In this document: positions 46,508 to 56,192 of the stretch, in pieces | Position numbering within the stretch: the first letter of the stretch is position 1 | How the letters are laid out: every line of letters begins with the position of its first letter | Assembly: GCA_937997635.1 (NCBI GenBank) | Contig: CALLFA010000057.1 | Coordinates: forward strand, 1-64,000 | DNA length: 64,000 nt | Direction of reading: 5' to 3' | Origin: an uncultured Saprospiraceae bacterium | GTDB lineage: Bacteria > Bacteroidota > Bacteroidia > Chitinophagales > Saprospiraceae | Notes under the pieces: generated by a model | Seen by the model: only the letters and a program-made list of their open reading frames with translations | What the model was told of the DNA's origin: nothing | Databases searched by the model: none | Position numbers and translations under genes: made by a program

Positions 46508-48232
46508 ATGAAACATCTTGTCAGCTTTTTATTCCTCTTACTCACCACTCTATCCTACTCTCAAATCTCTGAAATCGAATTAAAGCCAGATGGTGTCATT
46601 TATCCACGTATGACCACTGCACAAAGAAATGCTATATCATCTCCTGTTGAGGGTCAATGCATTTACAACACATCAACAAACAATGTCAATTGCTTCAATG
46701 GATCAAGCTGGCAAGCTCCGTCACAAGGAAACTCTAGCGAGATATCAGACAACGATGGAGATACATCTGTAGACGTAGAAGCAGGTACTGACAACGACCT
46801 TATTATTTTCACAACTGGTGGGAAACAGGTGATGCGTCATGATGGCCAAACCCTAGAAATCTTAAACAGTGGACAATCAGTCTTTATTGGTGAAAATGCT
46901 GGTCAATCAGATGACAACACCAATAATCAAAATACATTTATAGGATATCGTGCTGGAGAAGACATCACAACTGGTACACAGAATGTCGCCATTGGAAATC
47001 AAGCGCTTCGGGACAACATTATCGGGTCAACAAATATTGCTATTGGCAAAGAAGCACTGGCAAAAAGTACTGGCTCGAATAATATTGCCATTGGCTTTAA
47101 TGCGGGAAGAGACATTACAAATCAAACAACCAAGAATGTATTCATGGGGAGTTTTGCTGGGTTTGCCCATTCGGAAGGCGAAAGTAATATCATGATTGGT
47201 TCTGAAGCAGGTAGAAGTTTACAAGATGGTTCTGAGAATATATTTATAGGTAATGAAGCTGGCTTTACTGCTAATTCAGATCCAAGTGCTTATTTTGGTA
47301 CGTCTAGAAACACGTTTCTCGGAAGTAATGCAGGTAGGCTTTTAAAACATGGCAGATCAAACATACTATTAGGAAGTTTTGCAGGTAGTGGTTTACAAGA
47401 GGGAAATTCCAATGTATCAATAGGTGGAATCTTACCTAGATTTGCTGAAGATAATGTATTAGTTGGTGTAGGAGCAGCAGAAGATTGGCCATCTGGGTTC
47501 TTTGGTAATACAATGGTAGGTCCCGCTGCAGGAAACTCGAATTCTTTTAATTTTGATTCTGGCCGTTTCAATACATTTATAGGTGCCAATACTGGCAACG
47601 ATCAAAATGGTTCCTTCGGCGTAGTTCTTGGCGCATATAGAGCTCCATTCCGAGGATTTAATACAGGTGGCAGCAACAATGTTGTCATCGGAAATAACGC
47701 TACAGCCAATTTTGAAGGAACGGAATACAACAATACCTTAATCATAGAATCCGACACTCTCTGGAGTCCAGGCACGGCAAGCCTACCGTTGATCTACGGT
47801 GAGTTTGATAATGATATAGTTAAAATCAATGGAGAGTTCACAGTGAGTAATTTTGTTGTTGGCAATACAGATCTACGCATAAACTCGCTTGGCACACTTG
47901 CTTTAGCCAGTTCGGATGTCAGATTAAAACACGACATTAAGCCGATTACAAATGCCTTAGAAAAAGTCAATAAACTCCAAGGTGTATCCTTTATGTGGAA
48001 TGAAGCCAGTGAAGTTGGCACCCAATTGGGTATGATCGCCCAAGAAGTCCAAAAAGTGATACCCGAAGTTGTCAATGAAAATAAAGACGGTTTTCTTAGT
48101 GTTGACTACACAGAAACAATTGGTCTATTAGTAGAAGCTATCAAAGAACTTAGTGATCAGAATGATCAGCTTCAAGAAAAACAACTCGAATTAGAAAAAC
48201 AATTACTTATTCAATCAACTCAAAACAATTAA
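46508..48232 (+). CDS. Secreted protein with YadA-head-like repeats and peptidase S74 chaperone domain
   Basis: This 574-residue protein has a signal peptide (MKHLVSFLFLLLTTLSYSQ). Residues ~120-330 are repeats of about 20-24 residues with an N-x-(F/A)-I-G...(A/E)AG pattern, as in YadA-like trimeric beta-roll heads. The C-terminus is an S74 intramolecular chaperone: SDVRLKHDIKPI with the predicted Ser/Lys cleavage dyad, GMIAQEVQKVIPEVV, YTETIGLLVEAIKEL and a coiled coil. S74 domains, known from phage tail spikes, trimerise then self-cleave. It is probably a trimeric surface or secreted fibre. It is 1 bp from the next gene. Confidence 0.85.
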   Translation: MKHLVSFLFLLLTTLSYSQISEIELKPDGVIYPRMTTAQRNAISSPVEGQCIYNTSTNNVNCFNGSSWQAPSQGNSSEISDNDGDTSVDVEAGTDNDLIIFTTGGKQVMRHDGQTLEILNSGQSVFIGENAGQSDDNTNNQNTFIGYRAGEDITTGTQNVAIGNQALRDNIIGSTNIAIGKEALAKSTGSNNIAIGFNAGRDITNQTTKNVFMGSFAGFAHSEGESNIMIGSEAGRSLQDGSENIFIGNEAGFTANSDPSAYFGTSRNTFLGSNAGRLLKHGRSNILLGSFAGSGLQEGNSNVSIGGILPRFAEDNVLVGVGAAEDWPSGFFGNTMVGPAAGNSNSFNFDSGRFNTFIGANTGNDQNGSFGVVLGAYRAPFRGFNTGGSNNVVIGNNATANFEGTEYNNTLIIESDTLWSPGTASLPLIYGEFDNDIVKINGEFTVSNFVVGNTDLRINSLGTLALASSDVRLKHDIKPITNALEKVNKLQGVSFMWNEASEVGTQLGMIAQEVQKVIPEVVNENKDGFLSVDYTETIGLLVEAIKELSDQNDQLQEKQLELEKQLLIQSTQNN

Positions 48233-48233
48233 T

Positions 48234-49280
48234 ATGAAACAGTTATTTATTTCAACAATTCTTCTTTTCGTCATATCCAATTTAACTGCTCAACAAAGAG
48301 AATTGTCAGTAACAGAGATGGATGGTGATGGCTCAGCTGTTATACAAATAGAGTCAGATAATCCATCAGACGCTGATTATACGAACATGATATTAGGATT
48401 CAATCCGTCAAATGGGCCTTGGTTGCGAACCGTAACAAACCACCCATTAAGTTTTTTCACAAATAATACTCGTCGCATGACGCTTACTGAAGATGGTTCA
48501 TTAGGTATCGGAACCAGCAGTCCGAGCTCTAGACTCTTCGTGCAAAACGGTCGCATGGGTTTAGAGACTATATCTGGAACTGTTCTTTTAGGCAATTTTT
48601 TGTTTCCTAATGAGACTACAGGTTTGGACATATATACGGGTAGTTCTAAAGAAGCAGAATTGAGTTTCAGCAAAACAAGTACGTTCACCTCTGCCTTGAA
48701 TCTAAGTAATTTAGATGGTGGTGAAATTAATTTTAGAATTGGGACAAACAATAAATTACAGGTATTGAGTAATGGAGATGTCAAAGTCAACAACCTAGTT
48801 GGATCAAGCACGAGAAATGTAGTTGTCACTTCAGATGGGAGGTTGGACGTGGACAATAGCTCTCCAACCACAGGGGTTCTCGTAGTCACACCAGTTGACT
48901 TTTTATATGACGGGGACTACAATCAAAATCCTAATTTAATGACTGGTTCGGGGGGACCGATTTACTATCCAATAGATTTACCAGAAGGCGCTGTGATAAC
49001 TTTAATGAGAATTTTCTATGCTGATGCGAATCCAACTCCATCCTTTGATATGATGGTAGAGCTACGTCGATCAGGTCACTCAAGTGCAAATACTGCTGGC
49101 AGCTTAGGTGTTTTCACATCTTCTGCCGCTCCTTCTTCTAGTATCAGTGACATATTGCGGGCGGATAGAAATATTGCTTGGACCATTGGTGATCCAACTC
49201 TTCAAAAAAGTCATATAGCTGTAGATCTCGATTTACTGACCTCATTATCTGCGATAACAGTGGAATATACCTTGCCATAA
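48234..49280 (+). CDS. Secreted tail-fibre-like protein (paralogue 1)
   Basis: This 348-residue protein has a signal peptide (MKQLFISTILLFVISNLTAQ). Its first ~100 residues share clear similarity with the product at 50577-51563: RELSVTEMDGDGSAVIQIES, MILGFNPSNGPWLRT, LSFFTNNTRRMTL and GIGTSSPSSRL. The C-terminal half is different and beta-rich. The GIGTxxPxxxL motif is typical of tail-fibre-like and S74-associated proteins. It is probably cotranscribed with the S74 gene. Function is unknown. Confidence 0.75.
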   Translation: MKQLFISTILLFVISNLTAQQRELSVTEMDGDGSAVIQIESDNPSDADYTNMILGFNPSNGPWLRTVTNHPLSFFTNNTRRMTLTEDGSLGIGTSSPSSRLFVQNGRMGLETISGTVLLGNFLFPNETTGLDIYTGSSKEAELSFSKTSTFTSALNLSNLDGGEINFRIGTNNKLQVLSNGDVKVNNLVGSSTRNVVVTSDGRLDVDNSSPTTGVLVVTPVDFLYDGDYNQNPNLMTGSGGPIYYPIDLPEGAVITLMRIFYADANPTPSFDMMVELRRSGHSSANTAGSLGVFTSSAAPSSSISDILRADRNIAWTIGDPTLQKSHIAVDLDLLTSLSAITVEYTLP

Positions 49281-49335
49281 ATTGACAACAATATTACTTA
49301 TGTAATAACATACATCTTATTTTGTGTGGCAACTG

Positions 49336-49343
49336 TATATTTG
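49336..49343 (+). promoter_or_regulatory. -7 element (TATATTTG) of the FAD oxidoreductase gene
   Basis: An exact TAnnTTTG match ends 7 bp before the ATG at 49351, predicting a 5' UTR of only a few bases. A -33 element is not evident. Confidence 0.45.
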
Positions 49344-49350
49344 TTCATAG

Positions 49351-50532
49351 ATGAAAGGCAATATTCTTATCATCGGTGCAGGAGTCTTTGGTGTTTTTAC
49401 AGCCATCGAACTTGCTCGTCGAGATTATAGTGTTACGCTTCTAGAAGCAGGTCAGCTCCCTAACCCCAAAGCTGCATCGACAGACATCTCAAAAATTGTC
49501 CGTGTAGAATATGGTGCTGATCGAGAGTATTTTAAAATGGCAGAGTCTAGTATGATCCAATGGCGAAATTGGAATGATATACTTGACGAAGTGGTGTACC
49601 ATGAGATCGGTTTTCTTATGTTATCTGCTTCTATTATTTCACAGGAACATAGCCCTTATGAAGCCAACAGCTTGAACATGTTATTATCTGAGGGATATGA
49701 AGTTGAGCGAATAAAGAGTGATGAGATTGTAAATCGATTTCCCAGTATAGCGAAAGACGTGTATCAAGAAGCACTGTATAATCCACAAGGGGGGTTTGTA
49801 AAATCTGGTCGTGCAATTCATTTGTTAGCGATTTATGCAAAACGTATAGGTGTCCAAATAATTGAGAACACTAAAGTATCAAGATTGCTCAATGAGAATG
49901 ATAAGATTATAGGTGCAGATTGTCTAAATGGGAAAAGTTACTATGCAGATCATGTCGTTGTAAGTGCAGGAGCTTATACGCCCTACCTTGTACCTGAGTT
50001 AAATTCTTATTTCACTATAACGGGACATCCTATATTTTGGCTACAACCAGATCAGCCTGAAGTGTTTAAATCAGACGAATTACCAGTGTTTATGGCAGAT
50101 ATAGCAAACACTGGATACTATGGCTTTCCATACAATGAAGAAAAAGGTGTTGTTAAGATCTCAAAGCATGCTGCTGGTGTCATTCAGCATCCTGATGACG
50201 CAAGGATCGTTTCTGATGCAGAAGTATCTGACTTACGAGCTTTTGTAAAAAAATCATTCCCGACATTGAGAGACGCAAAGTTGAAGAATACAAGAAGGTG
50301 TCTGTATACGGATACACATGATGGCCATTATTGGATTGCTAGGCATCCGGGATTAAAAGGATTAACAGTGTCCACTGGAGGCTCAGGGCACGGCATGAAG
50401 ATGGGACCAGAACTGGGTAAGATCACTGCAGATGTTGTTGAAGGATATGATCATGGCTACTCTTCTCGTTACGATTGGCGTCATATTGAATTAGGTCAGA
50501 CCAGAAAAGAAGAAGCAAGAATGAGCAAATAA
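49351..50532 (+). CDS. FAD-dependent oxidoreductase (DAO / sarcosine oxidase-like)
   Basis: This 393-residue cytoplasmic flavoenzyme has an N-terminal dinucleotide-binding motif ILIIGAGVFGVFTAIELARR. It also has SKIVRVEYGADREYF (region of covalent or close FAD contact in monomeric sarcosine oxidases) and a C-terminal STGGSGHGMKMGPELG FAD motif. It probably oxidises an N-methyl or other amine/amino acid. It interrupts two paralogous secreted-protein genes and has its own -7 element. Confidence 0.88.
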   Translation: MKGNILIIGAGVFGVFTAIELARRDYSVTLLEAGQLPNPKAASTDISKIVRVEYGADREYFKMAESSMIQWRNWNDILDEVVYHEIGFLMLSASIISQEHSPYEANSLNMLLSEGYEVERIKSDEIVNRFPSIAKDVYQEALYNPQGGFVKSGRAIHLLAIYAKRIGVQIIENTKVSRLLNENDKIIGADCLNGKSYYADHVVVSAGAYTPYLVPELNSYFTITGHPIFWLQPDQPEVFKSDELPVFMADIANTGYYGFPYNEEKGVVKISKHAAGVIQHPDDARIVSDAEVSDLRAFVKKSFPTLRDAKLKNTRRCLYTDTHDGHYWIARHPGLKGLTVSTGGSGHGMKMGPELGKITADVVEGYDHGYSSRYDWRHIELGQTRKEEARMSK

Positions 50533-50576
50533 AATCTTTTTTACACTTTTTATTATTTTGAAACAAACTTCTCATT

Positions 50577-51563
50577 ATGAAACAATTTCTTCTCTGTGCA
50601 ATGCTTATCATTTTTACCAACAATCTATTTTCTCAAGAAAGAGAATTACAAATTACTGACACAGATAATGATGGTGATGCTGTCATTCAATTAAATAGTA
50701 ATGATCCAGCAGCAAGTAATTATATGGAAATGATTCTTGGATTTAATCCTTCCAACCAAACCTGGCTTCGGACGACTACTAATCACGACTTGAGCTTTTG
50801 GACAAACAACACCAGAAAGATGACCATTAAAAATGATGGTAAAGTAGGCATAGGTACTTCCACCCCATCTTCAATACTCGAAGTTAATGGTGATACAGAG
50901 CTGAATGGAAATCTCATACAAAGCGGATCAGGAAATTCAATTATAGAATCCACAAATGGGACCATTACGATCACTACTAATTCTGCAACTATAGAGGTCT
51001 TACCCAATGGTAACATTAATATTTTATCCGCCGGCGATATAGACGTCGACGCCACTGGTAATCTTAATTTATCCGCTGCCGGAGATATGGCTATTTCTGC
51101 TGACGGAACACTTGACATTACAGCTGGTGAAATAGATATTGATGCAGGTGGACTTGATGTCACTAGTCAATCTTTTACTAACTTTTCAACAGCAACTAAT
51201 TTCAATTTAAATGCAAGAAATCACTCAATCGTTGCTGAATCTAACATTGATATGCAAAGCGGAAATGATTTGATAAGCAACATAGGCAACAATTACAACT
51301 TATCTATCGGAGGAGATCAAGCATCAACAATCTCAGGTGATACAAACTTTAGTATTGGAGGAGATTTTTCTTTGCATGCACAAAGTTCTGAACAAACATT
51401 TGACACTTCCTTTAGCTTAAGTTCAACACTCAACACTTCTTTGAATGGAGGACTAATTCTTCTCAACAGTAACGGGAATGGATCGGGAGCGGCTAGGATT
51501 GGAGACACTGTCACCAGCGCAAAAATTTTAACTGGAAGCACCTCTGTTTTGATTGGTAATTAA
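50577..51563 (+). CDS. Secreted beta-helical tail-fibre-like protein (paralogue 2)
   Basis: This 328-residue protein has a signal peptide (MKQFLLCAMLIIFTNNLFSQ) and the same N-terminal module as the product at 48234-49280 (RELQITDTDNDGDAVIQL, MILGFNPSNQTWLRT, LSFWTNNTRKMTI, GIGTSTPSSIL). The C-terminal two thirds are short repeats such as INILSAGDIDVDATGNLNLS, resembling the triple-stranded beta-helix of phage gp5/VgrG needles. No catalytic domain is seen. It is probably a surface or secreted fibre. Confidence 0.75.
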   Translation: MKQFLLCAMLIIFTNNLFSQERELQITDTDNDGDAVIQLNSNDPAASNYMEMILGFNPSNQTWLRTTTNHDLSFWTNNTRKMTIKNDGKVGIGTSTPSSILEVNGDTELNGNLIQSGSGNSIIESTNGTITITTNSATIEVLPNGNINILSAGDIDVDATGNLNLSAAGDMAISADGTLDITAGEIDIDAGGLDVTSQSFTNFSTATNFNLNARNHSIVAESNIDMQSGNDLISNIGNNYNLSIGGDQASTISGDTNFSIGGDFSLHAQSSEQTFDTSFSLSSTLNTSLNGGLILLNSNGNGSGAARIGDTVTSAKILTGSTSVLIGN

Positions 51564-51565
51564 AC

Positions 51566-52204
51566 CTAATTTCTTGGTTTATTGACAGATTTGTAATAAT
51601 CCATTAATGATTCATTTGCCTGTTCAAGATCGTACATTCCATTTGAATCTCTTTGTCTAAAAAGTTCATAAAGTATAACGGCACAGGCAACGCTTATATT
51701 CAAACTGCGCACCATCCCAACTTGCGGAATGAAAATATTACCATCTAAATGGCTAAGAAATTCAGCAGATATACCATCATGCTCATTGCCTAATACAATT
51801 GCTGTTGGAATAGTAAAATCACAATTGTGTATTGGTTTTGCTGTTTCTCCTAAATGTGTTCCAAGTATCAATAAATGCCTTTTCCGCAACTCAATAACGC
51901 ATTCTTCTATTGATGTAAACAAGCTTGTTTTTACCCATTTTTTTGCTCCAGAGCATGCCTTACTGTTTAATCCTTTCTTAAGCGTTGCTTCATTTAGTTG
52001 CGGTTCTGTATATACAACAAACACATGTACAATTCCTACAGAATCACATGTGCGCAATACAGCACCAATGTTATGAGGATCATGGACGTTCTCTAAGACG
52101 ACAACTATATCTGATTGGCGTTGTGCAACAACTTGTCGCATGCGTTCTTCACGTTTGACCGTGATGCCATCATTAAATTCGGCGCCTGGATTTTTATTTG
52201 ACAT
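51566..52204 (-). CDS. trmH: SpoU/TrmH-family RNA 2'-O-methyltransferase
   Basis: This 212-residue SPOUT knot methyltransferase has motif 1 VVLENVHDPHNIGAVLRTCD, motif 2 IVLGNEHDGIS and motif 3 IPQVGMVRSLNISVACAVILYE (split). The length and an N-terminal ~20-residue extension fit TrmH, which methylates Gm18 of tRNA; an rRNA target is possible. It converges on the beta-helical gene with a 2-bp gap. Confidence 0.88.
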   Translation of the reverse strand: MSNKNPGAEFNDGITVKREERMRQVVAQRQSDIVVVLENVHDPHNIGAVLRTCDSVGIVHVFVVYTEPQLNEATLKKGLNSKACSGAKKWVKTSLFTSIEECVIELRKRHLLILGTHLGETAKPIHNCDFTIPTAIVLGNEHDGISAEFLSHLDGNIFIPQVGMVRSLNISVACAVILYELFRQRDSNGMYDLEQANESLMDYYKSVNKPRN

Positions 52205-52249
52205 TGGTTATGAGACTTGAACTCATTTTTTTAGTCGAGGATCAAATAA

Positions 52250-53647
52250 CTACTCATCCAACTTTTTGAAGTTCTCTCCTTGGAATTCAATGATATCCAG
52301 ATGTTTATTCACAAAATAGTTGATGTTATCCAAAGCTTTTGATTCTAATTCTGGATCTGCTTCATTGATGGGGACTCCTTCAAGGCGGAATGATGACTGA
52401 AGAAACTGTTGTGATTCGTCGACAAAGAATTGAAAATTTCTTCCATATTCCATCAAATTTTTACCAACAAAATACATGACATCATAGCCGTGATAAGCAT
52501 CATCGTTTGGAATGGTCCCGTATCTATTGTAATACTCTCTTTCAAATGCTCGCACATCTGCATTCTGTTTATCTACGAACTTAGATCGACAGACTTTCAT
52601 GTTCAAATTTCTAAACAGATTGAATCCAATTTGATCAGAATCTAAAGCTAATGGCATAGTGTACACATGAACGGGCTCAAGAGATTTTTCTCCATTTATT
52701 CTCCTTAAGCAATTGTACATAAAGTCCCCGTCACCCGAAGAAGAGTAAAATGGGAATATGATGGCTTTGCGTCCAGTTTCATAAAAAATAGAATCGTACG
52801 CTGTTTCTCCATTTAGAAGAGAATCCACTTGTACGCGAAAAACGCGCAGATCATCTGGAGAGTTATCTTTTGAAGTTTCTTTATGAACTTTCTGTAAATA
52901 CTTAATGATGTTTTCATCAGACCTTCTTCTCTTAGGATCATCTTGATCACGGCCCACTAGAACGATTTCTGAATCATCAAAATTGGCTTTTGCATGAGCC
53001 ATTATTTTTTGAAAGTGATCAGCAGTATTTGGCCTTAGTTGAACGTAAAATGGATTCTCTTTTGCTAACGAACTACTGGCATACCAGGGGGACACAACAG
53101 TGATTTCGTTTTCTTTGCCAAATTCAGCAGCAGCAATCAAACCGTCTTTATTACTCCTTGTGGCATATGGACCTATTAGAGCATCCATGTTTTGCATTCT
53201 GAATGATTTCAAATCGCTCTTCACTTTATCTGCACTTCTCTGAGTATCAAAGACATCAACATTCAAATTTAAACCTTCTTGTTCAAGTTGGGTCAAAGCT
53301 AATATTGTTCCTGCATAAAAACTTACAAAGCGATTTGTCCTAGAATTATCTGATGTCGCTCTAGTATTTGCATCTGGTTTATTGGCCTCAAAAGGGATCA
53401 TTAAAGCCACATTATAGACATCCTTTTTCTCTTGAGGAATGATGTCTATCTCGTCGTTTTGGATAGGCGGTTTTACTTCTTCATCAACTATTTCCCACTT
53501 AACTGTATCTACTAGAGGTACATCTTGCTTTACTGGTGTTTCTTTCGGTGTAGAAACTCTACTTGGTGTGTACACCGTTTTTGATGTACTGCATGACAAC
53601 AAGAAAAGTGTCGTACTAAATAGAAGTATAATTTTACTCCCACTCAA
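52250..53647 (-). CDS. Periplasmic-binding-fold lipoprotein
   Basis: The mature protein follows a lipobox LFLLSC after a short hydrophobic signal. I prefer TTG 53647 (overlapping guaA by 14 bp, 465 residues) because it gives a compact signal; ATG 53683 overlaps by 50 bp. Residues ~75-460 have a type 1 periplasmic-binding fold ([66 protein letters not shown] in part). Such guaA-linked proteins recur in Bacteroidota but I cannot name a ligand; no ABC permease is adjacent. Confidence 0.75.
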   Translation of the reverse strand: MSGSKIILLFSTTLFLLSCSTSKTVYTPSRVSTPKETPVKQDVPLVDTVKWEIVDEEVKPPIQNDEIDIIPQEKKDVYNVALMIPFEANKPDANTRATSDNSRTNRFVSFYAGTILALTQLEQEGLNLNVDVFDTQRSADKVKSDLKSFRMQNMDALIGPYATRSNKDGLIAAAEFGKENEITVVSPWYASSSLAKENPFYVQLRPNTADHFQKIMAHAKANFDDSEIVLVGRDQDDPKRRRSDENIIKYLQKVHKETSKDNSPDDLRVFRVQVDSLLNGETAYDSIFYETGRKAIIFPFYSSSGDGDFMYNCLRRINGEKSLEPVHVYTMPLALDSDQIGFNLFRNLNMKVCRSKFVDKQNADVRAFEREYYNRYGTIPNDDAYHGYDVMYFVGKNLMEYGRNFQFFVDESQQFLQSSFRLEGVPINEADPELESKALDNINYFVNKHLDIIEFQGENFKKLDE

Positions 53648-55175
53648 TAGTCGCGGGTGGTTTGGTGCTAATATCATAAACAACTCTGTTTATACCTTTT
53701 ACCTGATTAATGATCTCTGTTGAGACAGTTTCTAAAAATGAGTGTGGTAATTTACTCCAATCAGCAGTCATTCCGTCAACGGAATTCACACATCTTAACG
53801 CAAGAGTGAATTCATAAGTTCGCTCATCTCCCATTACTCCTACTGACTGCACTGGCAACAATATCGCGCCTGCTTGCCAAACTTTATCATAAAGTCCTTG
53901 ATCTTTGAGTTGATTGATGTAAATAGCATCAGCGTCTTGGCACAAACGAATCTTTTCTCTAGAAATTGGTCCGAGTATTCTTATGGCCAATCCTGGACCT
54001 GGAAATGGATGTCTTCCTATTATGTCCTTGGATATCCCTAATTCCGTTCCGATTACCCTCACTTCATCTTTGAATAATGTTCTCAGGGGTTCTACAATCT
54101 TCAACGCTAGCCGTTCAGGAAGCCCACCAACATTGTGATGAGATTTTATTGTGGCAGAAGGACCATGGACAGATACTGATTCGATCACATCAGGATAGAT
54201 GGTACCTTGTCCCAACCATTTGATGTTATCTAATTTATTAGCCTCTGCTTCAAAGACTTCTATAAATACCCTACCAATAATTTTTCTCTTCTTCTCAGGG
54301 TCACTCACACCTTCCAGTTCATCCAAAAACGCATCTTTTGCGTCGACCCCGATAATATTCAGACCCATGCCTTTATAACTGTCAAGGACTTCTTCAAATT
54401 CACCTTTACGTAAAAGACCATTATCAACGAATATGCATGTGAGTTGATCACCAATAGCACGTTGCAATAATGTAGCAGCTACAGTGGAATCCACACCTCC
54501 CGACAATCCCATAACGACTTTATCGGACCCGATTTGACTCTTTAATTCACCTACTGTTGTTTCTATGAAATGTGCTGGTGTCCAATCTTGACTGCATCCA
54601 GCTATGTTGACTAAAAAATTCTTTAGTAATGTGCTCCCTTCCAAACTGTGACTAACCTCAGGATGAAACTGGATACAATAGACTGGCTTATCGTAAGCAT
54701 TAGTCTTCGACCTAAATGCAGCTACTGGGATTGAATCAGTGGTTGCCACAATCTCAAAAGAATCTGGTATATCTAATATTGAATCACCATGGGACATCCA
54801 TATTTGTGAATCATCAGAAATAGCTTCAAAGAGTTGGTCTTCTTTCTTCGTTACTTTTAATGTGGCCTTACCGTATTCTCTAATATTGGAGCTCTCTACT
54901 CTACCGCCCAATTTAGCAGAGATGTATTGAGCACCATAACAAACACCTAACACAGGGAATTTGTCAACGACGGTCTCTAGTTCAAATTGAAGTGCATTTT
55001 CGTCATTTACCGAATACGGACTACCTGAGAGGATGACTGCTTTGACATTTTCTGTAAATGCAGGTGGATTGTTACACGGATGAATCTCACAATAGATCTG
55101 TAGCTCTCTGACTCTTCTGGCAATCAATTGCGTGTATTGAGACCCAAAATCGAGAATGATGACCTTTTCTAACAT
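53634..55175 (-). CDS. guaA: GMP synthase (glutamine-hydrolysing)
   Basis: This 513-residue two-domain enzyme converts XMP to GMP. The N-terminal class I amidotransferase has [16 protein letters not shown] (nucleophile Cys) and [12 protein letters not shown] (His, Glu). The ATP-pyrophosphatase domain has the PP-loop [18 protein letters not shown]. The C-terminal dimerisation domain ends in KPPATIEWE. It overlaps the lipoprotein gene and follows nusB closely. Confidence 0.98.
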   Translation of the reverse strand: MLEKVIILDFGSQYTQLIARRVRELQIYCEIHPCNNPPAFTENVKAVILSGSPYSVNDENALQFELETVVDKFPVLGVCYGAQYISAKLGGRVESSNIREYGKATLKVTKKEDQLFEAISDDSQIWMSHGDSILDIPDSFEIVATTDSIPVAAFRSKTNAYDKPVYCIQFHPEVSHSLEGSTLLKNFLVNIAGCSQDWTPAHFIETTVGELKSQIGSDKVVMGLSGGVDSTVAATLLQRAIGDQLTCIFVDNGLLRKGEFEEVLDSYKGMGLNIIGVDAKDAFLDELEGVSDPEKKRKIIGRVFIEVFEAEANKLDNIKWLGQGTIYPDVIESVSVHGPSATIKSHHNVGGLPERLALKIVEPLRTLFKDEVRVIGTELGISKDIIGRHPFPGPGLAIRILGPISREKIRLCQDADAIYINQLKDQGLYDKVWQAGAILLPVQSVGVMGDERTYEFTLALRCVNSVDGMTADWSKLPHSFLETVSTEIINQVKGINRVVYDISTKPPATIEWE

Positions 55176-55184
55176 GTTAATTGG

Positions 55185-56120
55185 TTAGCTTACTAATCCT
55201 CTTCCTTCTTTATTTATTTTTCCTTCTGCTTCCAGGTCTTTGAGCAGTTTATCCAAAATGCCATTGATGAAATCTTTACTCTTTGGAGTGCTGTACATTT
55301 TAGAGACTTCTACATATTCGTTTATTGTCACTTTTGTTGGAATAGTCTCACACTCCAAGAACTCAACAAGGGCCATTTTCAATAAAATCATATCTATAAC
55401 AGCGAGTCTTTCGTGATCCCAATTTTGGAGTGCAGGTTTGATAACACTTAAAAGATCATCATCTTTCTTATCTGTGCTTTCTAATAATTTTAACCCAAAA
55501 ATTTTGCAAGTCTCATCATCTGGAAAGTACTCTTTGTAGTGGTTTGCTTCTACTTCTGGCAATTCTTTGAGCGTTTTCTTGATTGTACCAATGACGACTG
55601 ACTTGTCATCGAGCCAGTTGGTGAAATGATCATCCATCTGTTCAACAAAAAACTCATGTTTGCGGCAAACTCTGAATAACTCCAATAGGATTTCTAAGTG
55701 GTCTTCTTTGGTACTCGCTTTCGCTAAATATTCTTTATACGCTTCATTGTTAGCGAACTCAGTGTAAATTTTCTTAATGTAGTCAAAATTGATTTTATCA
55801 CTAAGGTTGAGTGACTTAAATTCTTGTTGTAATTTTTTATTTCCTTCTAATGACTGAATGAGTTCGTTTTCATATAGCTTAGGTGTAAATGTTTTGTCCT
55901 CATCCGACGGAAGATGTTTCGACTTCCTTTTCTCTCCATCTGCAACAGATTCTTTGGATATTTGAATCAAGCAATATAGGTTAAACAGATACAAGGTAAA
56001 TGCTTCTTCAACAGAAGACAAATACCGTTTTTTTGCTTCCTTAAACTTGAATGCTTCATCCCTGTTTAACGAGAACAGCACCTGCATTACTTTGATTCGG
56101 ACACCCCTTCGACTTAACAT
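55185..56120 (-). CDS. nusB: Transcription antitermination factor NusB (long Bacteroidota form)
   Basis: This 311-residue protein begins MLSRRGVRIKVMQVLFSL, the typical NusB N-terminus. Its C-terminal half has WDHERLAVIDMILLKMALVEFL and PTKVTINEYVEVSKMYSTPKSKDFINGILDKL (cited in two parts), which contact NusE and boxA RNA. A ~150-residue helical insertion makes it about twice the E. coli length, as usual in Bacteroidota. It acts in rRNA antitermination. Confidence 0.92.
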   Translation of the reverse strand: MLSRRGVRIKVMQVLFSLNRDEAFKFKEAKKRYLSSVEEAFTLYLFNLYCLIQISKESVADGEKRKSKHLPSDEDKTFTPKLYENELIQSLEGNKKLQQEFKSLNLSDKINFDYIKKIYTEFANNEAYKEYLAKASTKEDHLEILLELFRVCRKHEFFVEQMDDHFTNWLDDKSVVIGTIKKTLKELPEVEANHYKEYFPDDETCKIFGLKLLESTDKKDDDLLSVIKPALQNWDHERLAVIDMILLKMALVEFLECETIPTKVTINEYVEVSKMYSTPKSKDFINGILDKLLKDLEAEGKINKEGRGLVS

Positions 56121-56192
56121 ACTTTTATGTGTTTAATTTATTACACTACAAAGAAACTGATTTGTTTCTCTTTGACTACTATTTTATCATTA

